Shown: positions 1 through 8,713 of the stretch, one piece after another
Position numbering within the stretch: the stretch's first letter is position 1
Layout: every line of letters starts with the position of its first letter
From: a virus
DNA: 43,189 nt
Direction: 5' to 3' (one strand)
Virus record (IMG/VR): IMGVR_UViG_3300035670_000447
Location: 1-43,189 of that record
Notes under the pieces: generated by a model
What the model was told of the DNA's origin: nothing
The model's input: only the letters and a program-made list of their open reading frames with translations
Database searches by the model: none
Position numbers and translations under genes: made by a program

Positions 1-1578
1 ATACTTTAGGCTGAATGAATGCGATGATACATAGTTTACACCATCTATTTCACAATCCTCAGTAGGATTTGCATATACAGTTACCTTATATCCAAGCTTT
101 ACTAACTCACGAGACGCTCTTATTACTGCCTCTTCACTACCACCTATACCATCCTTTAATGAATTTCCATCCCACTCCTCATATGCAAAACCACAGAATA
201 TAGATATCTCATTATCATCATGAACTCTGGGTAATGTAATATCAGATATCATTGATCTAATAACTGGTTCACTCTTTAGATTCTTTGGGATAATAACAGG
301 TAGCTTAGCTAATAGTTTAGTCTCATTAATACTATCTAAATACCTTGCATATTTAACTAGATGTATTAAACCATCATTATTTATTTTAATAGACCTCATG
401 CTGTCAACTCTATTATTAATCATCTCATCGTTAGGGAACATCTCTTTTAACTTCATGACAACCTCATATGCGTCATCTATCTTATTTAGATTTACTGCAA
501 TATTAAATGCACACTCTAATCCTCTTACCTTTATATCTCTAGGACTAATAACTAAAGTCGTTAACGGCATTTCAACTGACTCTGAAAGTTTAAGATAGAA
601 TGATGCTGTTCTGAAATCTTTCTTGTAACAATACATTAATGCCAAATCTATATACGTCTGCGGGAACAAAGAGAACTCCTCTAGTGCTTTATATAATCTA
701 GAAATAGCTTTATCATAATCTTGATTCATTCTATAAATCTCTGATAAGTATTGATTAGCCTGACATCTCTCCTCATCCCATCCTGATTTACTATTCTTGT
801 CTGATCCATCTAAATAGTCATATATTAATCTCTCTGCCTTTGGCATATTCTCTTTTAATCTAGTATCGAAGTACGTCTTAGCTAAATAGAATATTGTTCT
901 TGGATCTCTATTATTACCCTGACTCTCTAACTCTTTTTCTAACGATACAATATTTCTATTCATTGATCTAATCATCTTCTCATCGTTTGTATATTGCAAC
1001 ACTTCACAATCTTTGCTTATCAATACTTTAGCATCACCTATTATAGTCTCATGAATAGAGCCAACCCATTTTGACCATCCAGTATTTTTTATTAATCTTT
1101 CTCTGAAATGTTCTATCAAGATTTGGTCTATAGAACCATCCTCTTTAAACGTTACATAATATAAGTAATTGAATAATACGGCATTCTTACCATGCTTATC
1201 AGCTAGCTCTATACATGCACCTATCTTATCTGGATTTAAAAATACATCGTCTGCGTCTATCCATAATATCCAATCATAATCAGAAGTAATCCTTGAGAAG
1301 TTGAAATTCCTAGCATCAGAAAAGTTTGTCGTCCATTTAAAAAATGATATCTCAATATCCACACCTTTGCGTGCCATCTCTGCAAACTCTTTTAATTCTT
1401 TCTCTCTTAATTTCGCCTCTTCACTTATCTCGTCTGTGGTGTATGTTATTGTTAAGAACAACTTATCAACATGATTTATTATAGATGCTATCGATCTTGT
1501 TACAAACTCTAGTGGCTCAAAATCACCAGATATCTGCGAGAATGCTAACTTATATGGTTTAACATTTGGTTCTTCCAT
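1..1578 (-). CDS. GT2-TPR-GT4 fusion glycosyltransferase, N-terminal part (continues at 43062-42199)
   Basis: These are the first 526 codons of an 813-residue protein interrupted only by the window edge. Residues 1-200 form a GT2 (GT-A) glycosyltransferase with the metal- and sugar-nucleotide-binding motif DADD at about 108-111, followed by the GWSKWVGSIHET stretch typical of GT2 enzymes carrying TPR repeats. Residues 230-400 look like alpha-helical TPR-type repeats. From about residue 454 a GT4-like (GT-B) domain begins (ISIFCGFAYEEWDG, then GIGGSEEAV). Start is the ATG at 1578; no strong Shine-Dalgarno. It is the last gene of the sugar island in transcription order and may add two sugars to one glycan. 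Family is clear; substrate unknown. Confidence 0.9.
   Translation of the reverse strand, partial: MEEPNVKPYKLAFSQISGDFEPLEFVTRSIASIINHVDKLFLTITYTTDEISEEAKLREKELKEFAEMARKGVDIEISFFKWTTNFSDARNFNFSRITSDYDWILWIDADDVFLNPDKIGACIELADKHGKNAVLFNYLYYVTFKEDGSIDQILIEHFRERLIKNTGWSKWVGSIHETIIGDAKVLISKDCEVLQYTNDEKMIRSMNRNIVSLEKELESQGNNRDPRTIFYLAKTYFDTRLKENMPKAERLIYDYLDGSDKNSKSGWDEERCQANQYLSEIYRMNQDYDKAISRLYKALEEFSLFPQTYIDLALMYCYKKDFRTASFYLKLSESVEMPLTTLVISPRDIKVRGLECAFNIAVNLNKIDDAYEVVMKLKEMFPNDEMINNRVDSMRSIKINNDGLIHLVKYARYLDSINETKLLAKLPVIIPKNLKSEPVIRSMISDITLPRVHDDNEISIFCGFAYEEWDGNSLKDGIGGSEEAVIRASRELVKLGYKVTVYANPTEDCEIDGVNYVSSHSFSLKY
4..127. repeat. Left copy of the terminal direct repeat
   Basis: This 124-base stretch is identical to the last 124 bases of the window. 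Bases 1-2 also agree with 43063-43064, and base 3 differs from 43065. The repeat lies inside a glycosyltransferase gene whose frame continues through the other copy, so it reads as overlap of a circular or circularly permuted genome rather than a functional terminal repeat. Confidence 0.95.
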
Positions 1579-1597
1579 TATTTAAAATATATCACAA

Positions 1598-1969
1598 TTA
1601 TATCTTTTGTGCTACCTTAAATTCTGGAAATCTCTTTGCAAAACTCCTAAAGAACCTTTTGTCCATCTTCAATTCATCACTGTTATACATTACTCTAATG
1701 AATCTTATTATCTGTTCTGGTATGTCTAGTAGATAACGTTGTGTCTTATCCTTTGTACTTGCTGTGTCGTTAGCCCTAGTCTTTCTTGTCTCTTGCATCT
1801 GGAATATAAAAGAATCATATTTGTCTGCATTTATTGTCTTCCAATAATCAATTATTATAGCAATTACATCAAATACACTCTTATCTTTTCTTGCCTGCAT
1901 AAGCTTATCTACAAGTAATAATGAAGTACTATCGGTTTCTTTTTTAGTTACGGGATCTATTATTCTCAT
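1598..1969 (-). CDS. Conserved-position phage protein, 123 aa, unknown function
   Basis: This soluble, charged, mostly helical protein has no recognised motif. It sits directly downstream of the major capsid gene, separated only by a GC-rich hairpin, and upstream of the glycosyltransferase island. Position alone suggests a small head or head-completion protein, but nothing in the sequence proves it. The start ATG follows an A-rich stretch with no Shine-Dalgarno sequence. Confidence 0.75.
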   Translation of the reverse strand: MRIIDPVTKKETDSTSLLLVDKLMQARKDKSVFDVIAIIIDYWKTINADKYDSFIFQMQETRKTRANDTASTKDKTQRYLLDIPEQIIRFIRVMYNSDELKMDKRFFRSFAKRFPEFKVAQKI

Positions 1970-1977
1970 TTTTTTTG

Positions 1978-2003
1978 GGGGCGACAGTGTTAACCATCGC
2001 CCC
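1978..2003 (-). terminator. GC-rich hairpin downstream of the major capsid gene
   Basis: GGGGCGA (1978-1984) pairs with TCGCCCC (1997-2003) around a 12-base loop. In the minus-strand transcript it is followed by an A-run, not a U-run, so it is not a canonical intrinsic terminator. It may stabilise the 3' end of capsid mRNA or lower expression of the next genes. It is one of very few GC-rich elements outside genes here. Confidence 0.5.
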
Positions 2004-2027
2004 AGTAAATAGTTTATTTATATAACA

Positions 2028-2936
2028 CTATCCATTTATTGCAAAACCGGTTTGCTTAAAGCTTGACCTTTGAGCTAAATACTCAAGTGTCATTTCGCCT
2101 ATAATCTCACCAGCTTTATAGTCACCATCTTTTGGCCTCTCTTCAGTAAATGGTTTTCTTAGGTATGCTACCTTCCATTTATCCTCTTTGATACCAATCA
2201 TGGTTACTGTACCAGCAGAATTTCTAATGTCTCTATGAGCCATAATTCTGTGTACTCCGAAATCAGATTCATATACCATTACTGGTCTGACTAATTTCTT
2301 GTCTGACGCATCGATATATCTTGTACTACCAGCTGTATATGTAGAGATTTTTCTTTTTAATCCACCAGGTACTAATACCATATCTGGAACAGAATCATCA
2401 CCTACATCATTCCATACAAACTGGAACGCATCATTAAACATGTCCTCAGATAATGATGTACCAGAAGCTCTAGCCGTAGCATGTGATGTAATAACTGCAT
2501 CCATACCAATCATGTATCGAGCTACTCCAGATGATCCAGACGCTGCTGTTGAGTTAATCAAAGCAAATTCTAAGTCCATCTTCCACTGGCTTAACGCCTT
2601 ACTCTTTTGATAAGTATAAGGGTCAGACATGCCTGCTACTGCTACTGAACTCTCAGTACCAGATACTCTAAACGATCTACTTATAATATGTGTGAAATTT
2701 CCACGTCTTGATGGTTGTGTTAAATCACTATATGTAGTAGTTCTACCTTCAACTGATGCTGTTATTGTTGTTGGTCTTGCGGTGTAATCCTCGGTCCACT
2801 CATGATAAGTACCTTTCGCAACTGCTGTTCCTAACATAGTTGTTAATGGTGTAGAATCAGGCGAAACATCGCTGATTATATCCAATAGGTCTTCTCTTCT
2901 TACAGCATCATCATATGTAATTAATCCAAATGCCAT
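2028..2936 (-). CDS. Major capsid protein, SU10/DUF5309 type
   Basis: This 302-residue protein forms the icosahedral head shell. It shows the SU10_MCP (DUF5309) pattern: an N-terminal RREDLLDIISDVSPDSTPL segment, a TYHEWTEDY strand near residue 50, an NFTHIISRSFRVSGTESSV segment near 80-100, and a C-terminal basic and acidic HK97-fold core (KWKVAYLRKPFTEERP). The length suits the family. It follows the scaffold gene and belongs to the terminase-portal-scaffold-capsid cluster. The leader is A/T rich with no Shine-Dalgarno, which is surprising for a highly expressed gene. A hairpin lies just downstream. Confidence 0.9.
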   Translation of the reverse strand: MAFGLITYDDAVRREDLLDIISDVSPDSTPLTTMLGTAVAKGTYHEWTEDYTARPTTITASVEGRTTTYSDLTQPSRRGNFTHIISRSFRVSGTESSVAVAGMSDPYTYQKSKALSQWKMDLEFALINSTAASGSSGVARYMIGMDAVITSHATARASGTSLSEDMFNDAFQFVWNDVGDDSVPDMVLVPGGLKRKISTYTAGSTRYIDASDKKLVRPVMVYESDFGVHRIMAHRDIRNSAGTVTMIGIKEDKWKVAYLRKPFTEERPKDGDYKAGEIIGEMTLEYLAQRSSFKQTGFAING

Positions 2937-2951
2937 ATTTATTTAATTGTA

Positions 2952-2978
2952 ATCACAACAAATTATTTTTATTGTGAT
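2952..2978 (-). other. Inverted repeat between scaffold and capsid genes
   Basis: ATCACAA (2952-2958) pairs with TTGTGAT (2972-2978) across a 13-base A/T-rich loop, in the 46-bp gap before the capsid ATG. It could be an mRNA processing or translation-control hairpin, or a weak operator. There is no U-run after it on the minus strand. Confidence 0.35.
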
Positions 2979-2982
2979 AAAA

Positions 2983-3756
2983 CTATAAATTACTATTGGA
3001 CAATCTTTTAGCTAACGCAACATATCCCTCACTACCACCATACCTAGACAATAACTTTAGTCTTTTTAATTCACTATCGTTTACTTCTCGTTTGGTTTGT
3101 GAGGCAGACCTACCTTGTAGTGTGCCTGCTTGTTCTTTTGCTGTTTCAGCACTATTAACATTACTCTGGTTAACACTTGGTCTAGCATATCTATCCCATT
3201 GTTTCTTAACCCTAGATGCAATTAGAGATGCGGAAGGTAACACTGCTTGCTTACCTGACATTACAGATTGAGCATATTTATCTAACTCTGATCTGTATAT
3301 ACCAGCAACCGCGGATTCAAATAACGGATTATAAGAATCAGTGGTTGAATCCAATTCTGGATACTTCTGTTGAGCCTTAAATTCATCTAACATTAAAGAT
3401 GTGTTCTCACTATCATTTAATATCGGATTTACTACATGACTTTTCTTAGCCGTGTTTAATTCAGAAGCCTTAAAGCTTTCATCGTCTATATTGCCATACT
3501 TAGTCTGATAGCTTTTAAGCTGTTGTTTAGCTCTTTCGTATTCTTCTCTTAACGCTCTCCAATTTTTATCTTTATCATTTGTAGTGTTAGTAGTCGATTG
3601 ACCATCATCTGAATCATCGTTAACAAGTGTTTTATCTGACTTCACTGTCGAGTCACTAACTGTATCATCAAACTGATTTGGTTCGAGATTTGGCGAATAA
3701 TCTCCGGTTGTATCTTCAACCTGTGTATTGTCTGCCATATTTGTATCTTCATCCAT
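2983..3756 (-). CDS. Putative capsid scaffolding protein
   Basis: The 257-residue protein is highly charged and low in hydrophobics. It has an acidic disordered N-terminal third (about 1-65, rich in D, N, T, S) followed by a helical part (WRALREEYERAKQQLKSYQ near 66-85). The C-terminal basic segment (ELKRLKLLSRYGG) resembles the shell-binding tail of scaffolds. Its place between portal and capsid genes fits scaffold. The first ATG (3756) has a weak AGGTAG-like site upstream; a second ATG at codon 7 is possible. Sequence similarity to a named scaffold family is not recognisable, so the call rests on composition and position. Confidence 0.7.
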   Translation of the reverse strand: MDEDTNMADNTQVEDTTGDYSPNLEPNQFDDTVSDSTVKSDKTLVNDDSDDGQSTTNTTNDKDKNWRALREEYERAKQQLKSYQTKYGNIDDESFKASELNTAKKSHVVNPILNDSENTSLMLDEFKAQQKYPELDSTTDSYNPLFESAVAGIYRSELDKYAQSVMSGKQAVLPSASLIASRVKKQWDRYARPSVNQSNVNSAETAKEQAGTLQGRSASQTKREVNDSELKRLKLLSRYGGSEGYVALAKRLSNSNL

Positions 3757-3797
3757 TTTATTACTACCTATACGCTGGCGAAACGCATGCTAATAAA

Positions 3798-4010
3798 TCA
3801 TATTACCTGTTTATTAGAATGAAAGAGTTTACCATCTCTGATAACATCATCCAATCCAATAAACCATCCTGCATTACATTTAATGCACTGTACCTCCCTA
3901 GCCGATCTATATGCTAATTTATGATCACACACACGATTATCTATTATATGTACGCTGTTTGTATATCCATCCCAATAATCATCATTTGTTGACGGTAGGT
4001 TTGGAATCAT
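3798..4010 (-). CDS. Small zinc-binding-like protein, 70 aa
   Basis: The protein has a CDHK...CIKC pattern in its middle (C29, H31, then CxxC near 42-45), which could hold one zinc ion, followed by a WFIGLDD stretch. Its ATG overlaps the stop of the preceding 52-codon gene (ATGA), which supports both genes and suggests coupled translation. Function unknown; it lies between portal and scaffold genes. Confidence 0.65.
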   Translation of the reverse strand: MIPNLPSTNDDYWDGYTNSVHIIDNRVCDHKLAYRSAREVQCIKCNAGWFIGLDDVIRDGKLFHSNKQVI

Positions 4011-4165
4011 ATCTTACCAGCAATCTTATATACAATATAATAACATACTCTCTCTATGTTAGTCTCTACAAAATATTTAAAAGTAAATATTAGATCTAGC
4101 AGTTTATTACCAGTAACAATCTTTTTTACTGCTGTCTTATAGACTAGTTTGCTTTTAGTAGCCAT
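4007..4165 (-). CDS. Small basic protein, 52 aa
   Basis: A short open frame starting MATKSKLVYKTAVKKIV and ending KIAGKI. It is lysine-rich at the N terminus and then amphipathic or hydrophobic (residues 22-50, rich in I, V, Y, F). Its stop overlaps the next gene's ATG by four bases (ATGA), and it begins 2 bases after the upstream gene ends, so it fills an otherwise empty gap exactly. Function unknown; it may be a small membrane-associated protein. Confidence 0.6.
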   Translation of the reverse strand: MATKSKLVYKTAVKKIVTGNKLLDLIFTFKYFVETNIERVCYYIVYKIAGKI

Positions 4166-4166
4166 A

Positions 4167-4532
4167 TTATTTAGATTTATTTATGCTAGTATTAAATGTT
4201 TTATTCAATACATTGCTCCAAATATCTTTAAACTTATCCGAGCTTTCGTTTAACTCGCCACGTTGTTTCTTTCTTAAGTATATCGCCTTGCTTATCATTG
4301 AGTCTATCTTATTCAATATCTCTCTTGATACTTCAGCACTATGATATAGATTTAACTCTGCCCACATCCATTCTTTCTGACTTAATCCCTTTGGATTTAT
4401 CCATGAATGAATCATTCTAGCTTCTAACCATTTCTTTATTATACTCCAGCCCTCACTAGTTATTAATTCTGCTAGTGCCTCACCATCTTTACAATCTTTT
4501 ATCTCTTCTTTTGTTAGTTCTTTAGATTGCAT
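4167..4532 (-). CDS. Hypothetical protein, 121 aa, between portal and scaffold
   Basis: A mainly helical, charged protein with a tryptophan-rich middle (WLEARMIHSWINPKG, then EWMWAELNLY) and a lysine-rich C terminus. It contains no recognised motif. It follows the portal gene by 12 bases in the same transcript and is likely a virion or assembly factor, judged only from position. Confidence 0.7.
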   Translation of the reverse strand: MQSKELTKEEIKDCKDGEALAELITSEGWSIIKKWLEARMIHSWINPKGLSQKEWMWAELNLYHSAEVSREILNKIDSMISKAIYLRKKQRGELNESSDKFKDIWSNVLNKTFNTSINKSK

Positions 4533-4544
4533 ATTCTCATTATA

Positions 4545-6479
4545 CTATATTATTGGCTCTTGTTGCATCCCGCCTTGATCGGGCTGTATTGGCTGTTGTC
4601 CTGGCATACCAGGCATCTGTTGTTCTGGCTGACCCATCATCATTTGTTGATCGTTCTTTGTGAAATATCTACCAGCTCCTTTTACTCCGTTTGCTTCAAA
4701 AGCGTCTATTAGCAATTCATACATATCTGGGATATATCCTTGAGTAGCTAACATCTGTGCAACTGCTGGCTCTTTTATATACTGCAACAATTCAAACTTA
4801 GCTTTCTTCTCGTCAACTAAATTCATTGCCCTCATAGAATCAACATCTAGTATAAAGTCATAACTTCCTATTAAATCATCTGGAACTACATTAAGTTCAG
4901 CTAACTCGCCAGTATCATCAAGTTTAAGCTTAGGTAATGTTTGGCCATCAATATTGACTGGATATCTTGGTACTTGCTGTATATCTAGCTCCTGACCTTC
5001 CATTACATTCATCTCTTGTATAGACATTTCCTCATCGCTCATATCTGGAATGTACTCGTCTAATCCCAGCTTCTTAAACTCATCAATTACATTCTTGTCT
5101 ACTATTCTTAACACTAGATTTTGTTTTCTAGGATCGCTAAATACGAACTGTTGATCCATCATTAACCATAACATGTATTGTTTCTGTATTGCCTCGCTTA
5201 AGAATATCTGATTAAAATTGTCTCTTATACTTCTTGTAGTCTCAAGTGTCTTTATCTCAGTAGCTGTCTTAGTTGTACCAAACGGATCTAATGATGAATA
5301 AGCAGCAGAAGCCTCACCCATTCCCTCTTTAAACATTGATATCAACACTGAATATACATTTGTAAACTGATTTGTAGATGATACAGAGTGTTCTAATGGA
5401 ACAACATTGTTTGGATCATCCATCTGCCACACTTTACCAGCACCCCATTCTAACGTATGCATTTGTACACCCGCTGTTCTTACCTTTAATATCCTGTATA
5501 GATCCATATTAATAGCATCTATATATTGTGATGTTAACGCATTCAACGCCTTCTGTACTTTCTCAATAGGCTCTATCTCGCTCATTCCATATATATCATC
5601 TTCGATTGGAATATATCTTAAATGTACTATTGGTATCTGACCGTGATTATAAGGATTTGTATCGTCTCTTAATAATATATTATATCTTGGAGCGAATACA
5701 ATGATCCTATCTTCCCTATATTCTGTTATTATCTCAATAGTCCTAAAGTCTGGTGTCTCATCATCACCAATGTAATCGTTTAGACTTCTCATATCTTTTA
5801 TCTTAGGAATATAATTAACATCCCTCCTATCACCTACTATCTTTCCTGATGAGTCGGCTGACATTACTGCCTCTTTTAATAAGTCTAGATTTTTATAAAT
5901 AGACTTACTACTGGATACATCATTAATATCCATTAAATCTTTAACAGTTACATAGTCTCTATATTGAAACCAATTCTTAATAGTTGAGTAAGCAGGATTA
6001 TATAAACAGTCTCTATTATTCAATACTCTAAACGCAGGAGCATCATATACTACCTTACCAGAAGAATCCTTTTTATATTGCCATGTAGCAAGACCAAACG
6101 AGGCTCCATACTTTCTAGTATTCAGATCCATCATAGCCCATTTATATGCCATTGATGTATTGTCTAAACGTATTGAGTCTTCCCATTGAAATTTTAATAA
6201 CTCTGAATATATCTTAGCTTTTATTACATCGCCACCTTCACGAGGTATTAATCTACCAATAGGCTTACCACCATTTAATCTGGCCATCTTCTCAAACAAA
6301 GCAGTAAATGTTTGTGGTACAAATATCTGTGCGGAGTATGGCCACTCTGTCTCTCTTATATGTGAATGGAACAATTCATCCTTAATATCGAATGACCTAT
6401 ACCTATTCTCAAGGTCCTCCTTAGACATATTATAATGTGACTGCACCTCTTTTAAAATGCTTTCTTCTTTTTTGTTCAT
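4545..6479 (-). CDS. Portal protein, P22-type
   Basis: This 644-residue protein is the dodecameric DNA-entry ring at one head vertex. Size and gene order (directly after the large terminase apart from one small gene) fit. The N-terminal third carries wing-like mixed sequence (WPYSAQIFVPQTFTALFEKM near 44-63), the middle a P22_portal-like segment (IPIVHLRYIPIEDDIYGMSEIEPI then QKALNALTSQ), and a long stem helix follows. The C-terminal 40 residues are low-complexity Q/M/P/G, a common disordered tail in such portals. The leader has no Shine-Dalgarno. Confidence in portal is high, in the exact subfamily moderate. Confidence 0.88.
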   Translation of the reverse strand: MNKKEESILKEVQSHYNMSKEDLENRYRSFDIKDELFHSHIRETEWPYSAQIFVPQTFTALFEKMARLNGGKPIGRLIPREGGDVIKAKIYSELLKFQWEDSIRLDNTSMAYKWAMMDLNTRKYGASFGLATWQYKKDSSGKVVYDAPAFRVLNNRDCLYNPAYSTIKNWFQYRDYVTVKDLMDINDVSSSKSIYKNLDLLKEAVMSADSSGKIVGDRRDVNYIPKIKDMRSLNDYIGDDETPDFRTIEIITEYREDRIIVFAPRYNILLRDDTNPYNHGQIPIVHLRYIPIEDDIYGMSEIEPIEKVQKALNALTSQYIDAINMDLYRILKVRTAGVQMHTLEWGAGKVWQMDDPNNVVPLEHSVSSTNQFTNVYSVLISMFKEGMGEASAAYSSLDPFGTTKTATEIKTLETTRSIRDNFNQIFLSEAIQKQYMLWLMMDQQFVFSDPRKQNLVLRIVDKNVIDEFKKLGLDEYIPDMSDEEMSIQEMNVMEGQELDIQQVPRYPVNIDGQTLPKLKLDDTGELAELNVVPDDLIGSYDFILDVDSMRAMNLVDEKKAKFELLQYIKEPAVAQMLATQGYIPDMYELLIDAFEANGVKGAGRYFTKNDQQMMMGQPEQQMPGMPGQQPIQPDQGGMQQEPII

Positions 6480-6503
6480 AGTTAAATTGTAATATTTTAG
6501 AGA

Positions 6504-6806
6504 CTAAACAACAATGTTTAATTCTAATAACTTATCTGTTATACCTTTACACTTAGTTATCTTATATTCTCTCACCTCAATTTCAACCTTACCCCATCCA
6601 CTACAATCATTTATTTGTTTTAATGCATCTATTATAGAACATATAACTTTTGGATTAATAGATGTTTGATCTAATTTATCTTTAATCTTGTGCAAATCAT
6701 CATCAAATTTTGACAACATATACATAAATATAGTTGTGTTAGATGCCTGAATATTTACTAATGATATATTGTTATTATGCTCGTCTGCAGTTTGTATCTT
6801 ACCCAT
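6504..6806 (-). CDS. Hypothetical protein, 100 aa, between large terminase and portal
   Basis: A small soluble protein with a central coiled-coil-like helix (LSKFDDDLHKIKDKLDQ) and a C-terminal beta or helix segment. No family recognised. It begins 2 bases after the terminase stop codon, so it belongs to the packaging operon. Confidence 0.65.
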   Translation of the reverse strand: MGKIQTADEHNNNISLVNIQASNTTIFMYMLSKFDDDLHKIKDKLDQTSINPKVICSIIDALKQINDCSGWGKVEIEVREYKITKCKGITDKLLELNIVV

Positions 6807-6808
6807 GA

Positions 6809-8137
6809 CTATATTTTACCAATTTTAAATGCGTCTTGTCCCCACTTATATTGATATCCTACATCACTAGACTTCTTATAGCTTACTACTATATATCTTA
6901 ATGCATCCATAGCATGGTCTAACGCCTTCTCTGGTTTATCTGGTTCGTTCAAATCCTGTGCTTTTGTTACAGATTTTTCCATCCATCTATAATTCTCGAA
7001 CTCCTTAATAGTGTTCTCACAATGTTTAAATATAAATAAACTAGGTAATCCACGTTCATGTACTGTATCGTTTGTCCAAAATAGTTTAGGCACAACATGT
7101 CCACTCTTCCTTTTCAATCTTTCGGATACCTTCTCTATTCCAAATCTTACCCAGTTTTCATTACTAGTACCAATCTCCTTATCAGCTGGCGTTATATATA
7201 TATTCCTTTGACTAAACTCTCTTATCCATTGTGCACCACTTGGATCGCCATACGTCTGTCTTACATTATTATATTTGCTTGAATTAATGATACCCGCATG
7301 ATAATCAATCGTCATACCAGTTTTATAATACTCATCTATGATAAACATATTATCATCATTATCCACTGTTACCCATAAACACACAGTAGGATTTGTACTT
7401 CCAAAATCTATACCTCTGTATATATACCAATTGCTAGGAATATCAAAAGGATCGCATACATGTATATCTCTCTCAAAGTCTTTATATACTAATCCAGTAA
7501 ACTTTCTAAAGTCTGCCATGTACTCTTGTGCAAAGGTATCTTCTGTTAACTCTTGTTTAGCATTCTCTATCTCAGACTCAGGTACATATGGATTATCATA
7601 ACTAGAGAACCTCCATGATTTATACAACTTATTATCTTTCTGACCAATATTATATAAATCAAAGAAATGATTATATCCCTTAGGAGTAGATATAAATACA
7701 ACAGGAGCTTCATAATCAGTCAATGTAGGCCTTAATACTTCTTGCCACAACCAATCCCAGTTTCTAATAGACGCTATCTCATCAATAACTAATCCGTTTA
7801 ACTTAACGCCTCTTAAACTATCTGGATTTTCTGCACCCTTTAACTCTATTATTGATCCATTATTTAACTCGAATGACAAATCAGTCTCGTTTATTTTAAC
7901 AACACTACCATCTGGCAATGTATATATTAGTTTCTTGAAGTCTGACCAATGAATACTTTTAGCCTGTCTGTATGTTGGATTGACTATCCAGTATTTTCCT
8001 ACACTTGTGATAGCCCAGTTTAGTGTAATTAATTGTGCTAGTGTGGATTTACCACTACGTCTACCTGCACAAACAACTTTGAATCTATGGTGATCATCCC
8101 ATACTTCTGTCTGCCATCTATTCAGTTTTATTTCCAT
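6809..8137 (-). CDS. terL: Terminase large subunit
   Basis: The 442-residue packaging motor has an N-terminal ATPase with Walker A GRRSGKST (residues 25-32), an adenine or Q-type site at RWQTEVW, Walker B LVID-E with acidic pair D119-E120, and coupling motif STPKG (150-154). The C-terminal RNase H-like nuclease shows D244 in RGIDFGST, D298 in TYGDPSG, and D407/D411 in ALDHAMDALRY, the metal-binding aspartates. It cuts concatemers and pumps DNA through the portal. Its start overlaps the small-subunit gene by 20 bases. Confidence 0.96.
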   Translation of the reverse strand: MEIKLNRWQTEVWDDHHRFKVVCAGRRSGKSTLAQLITLNWAITSVGKYWIVNPTYRQAKSIHWSDFKKLIYTLPDGSVVKINETDLSFELNNGSIIELKGAENPDSLRGVKLNGLVIDEIASIRNWDWLWQEVLRPTLTDYEAPVVFISTPKGYNHFFDLYNIGQKDNKLYKSWRFSSYDNPYVPESEIENAKQELTEDTFAQEYMADFRKFTGLVYKDFERDIHVCDPFDIPSNWYIYRGIDFGSTNPTVCLWVTVDNDDNMFIIDEYYKTGMTIDYHAGIINSSKYNNVRQTYGDPSGAQWIREFSQRNIYITPADKEIGTSNENWVRFGIEKVSERLKRKSGHVVPKLFWTNDTVHERGLPSLFIFKHCENTIKEFENYRWMEKSVTKAQDLNEPDKPEKALDHAMDALRYIVVSYKKSSDVGYQYKWGQDAFKIGKI

Positions 8138-8486
8138 AATCCTTTATTATTATTAATGGTTGATTATCAACACCAGTTATATTGGTGTTCTGTTGTGATC
8201 TACCCTCTGTCCTATCAGTTAACTCAACAAGATATTTAAGGTCTCTTCTAGCCTTTACTACTGCCATATATGCTAGCTCTTGTGCTGTTGTTCTCTTACC
8301 CTCTGGATTATCTTCTAACCATGTATTAAATTCATCAACACTCATCATTACGAATCTCTTATATTGGAATGATATTGAGTCTTCTGCTCTCCAGTACCCA
8401 TTCTTCCTATGTTCTGGATGATCTCTAAACCCTCCCCTACCAGTAGGATTTCTAATCATATTTGTGTAAACTCTCTTTGTAGACAT
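8118..8486 (-). CDS. terS: Putative terminase small subunit
   Basis: The 122-residue protein lies immediately upstream of, and overlaps, the large terminase gene, the usual place for the DNA-recognition subunit. It has a GRGGFRDHPEHRKNGYWR basic N-terminal motif seen in DUF5681-like proteins of phages, then helices (VDEFNTWLEDN, TAQELAYMAVVKARRDLKYL) that could oligomerise. A second ATG at codon 10 (MIRNPTGRGG) is also plausible. The function is inferred from position and size. Confidence 0.7.
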   Translation of the reverse strand: MSTKRVYTNMIRNPTGRGGFRDHPEHRKNGYWRAEDSISFQYKRFVMMSVDEFNTWLEDNPEGKRTTAQELAYMAVVKARRDLKYLVELTDRTEGRSQQNTNITGVDNQPLIIIKDYGNKTE

Positions 8487-8511
8487 TCGAAATATATATT
8501 ACAATCTTACG

Positions 8512-8682
8512 TTACTCACCTTCACTCACATTAACTTTCAATATAATATTCTGTGGCAATCTCAATAATTCTGATACATTTTTTGCCTGATATTCACCAA
8601 CACTAAACGTAATATTGTATGAACCATCAACTAATGGGCCACTTATCCTAACTTTATCTGCTAGGAAGTTTATGCTATCCAT
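8512..8682 (-). CDS. Small hypothetical protein, 56 aa
   Basis: An open frame beginning MDSINFLADKVRISG and ending VNVSEGE. The pattern of alternating hydrophobic residues suggests a small beta-sheet fold. It fills the gap between the 69-residue gene and the small terminase gene with the same orientation. Function unknown. Confidence 0.5.
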   Translation of the reverse strand: MDSINFLADKVRISGPLVDGSYNITFSVGEYQAKNVSELLRLPQNIILKVNVSEGE

Positions 8683-8713
8683 AATATGATGTTATCATTT
8701 TTATTAATATATC

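Noticed and set aside
4-127. Functional direct terminal repeats of the virion DNA
   Set aside because: The repeat is short, lies in the middle of one gene whose frame crosses the joint, and matches what circular assembly would leave.
2299-2610. Plus-strand frames across the structural genes (also at 11556-11915, 20174-20608, 22490-22909)
   Set aside because: They lie opposite strongly supported minus-strand genes, have low-complexity composition typical of antisense reading, and lack promoters or neighbours.
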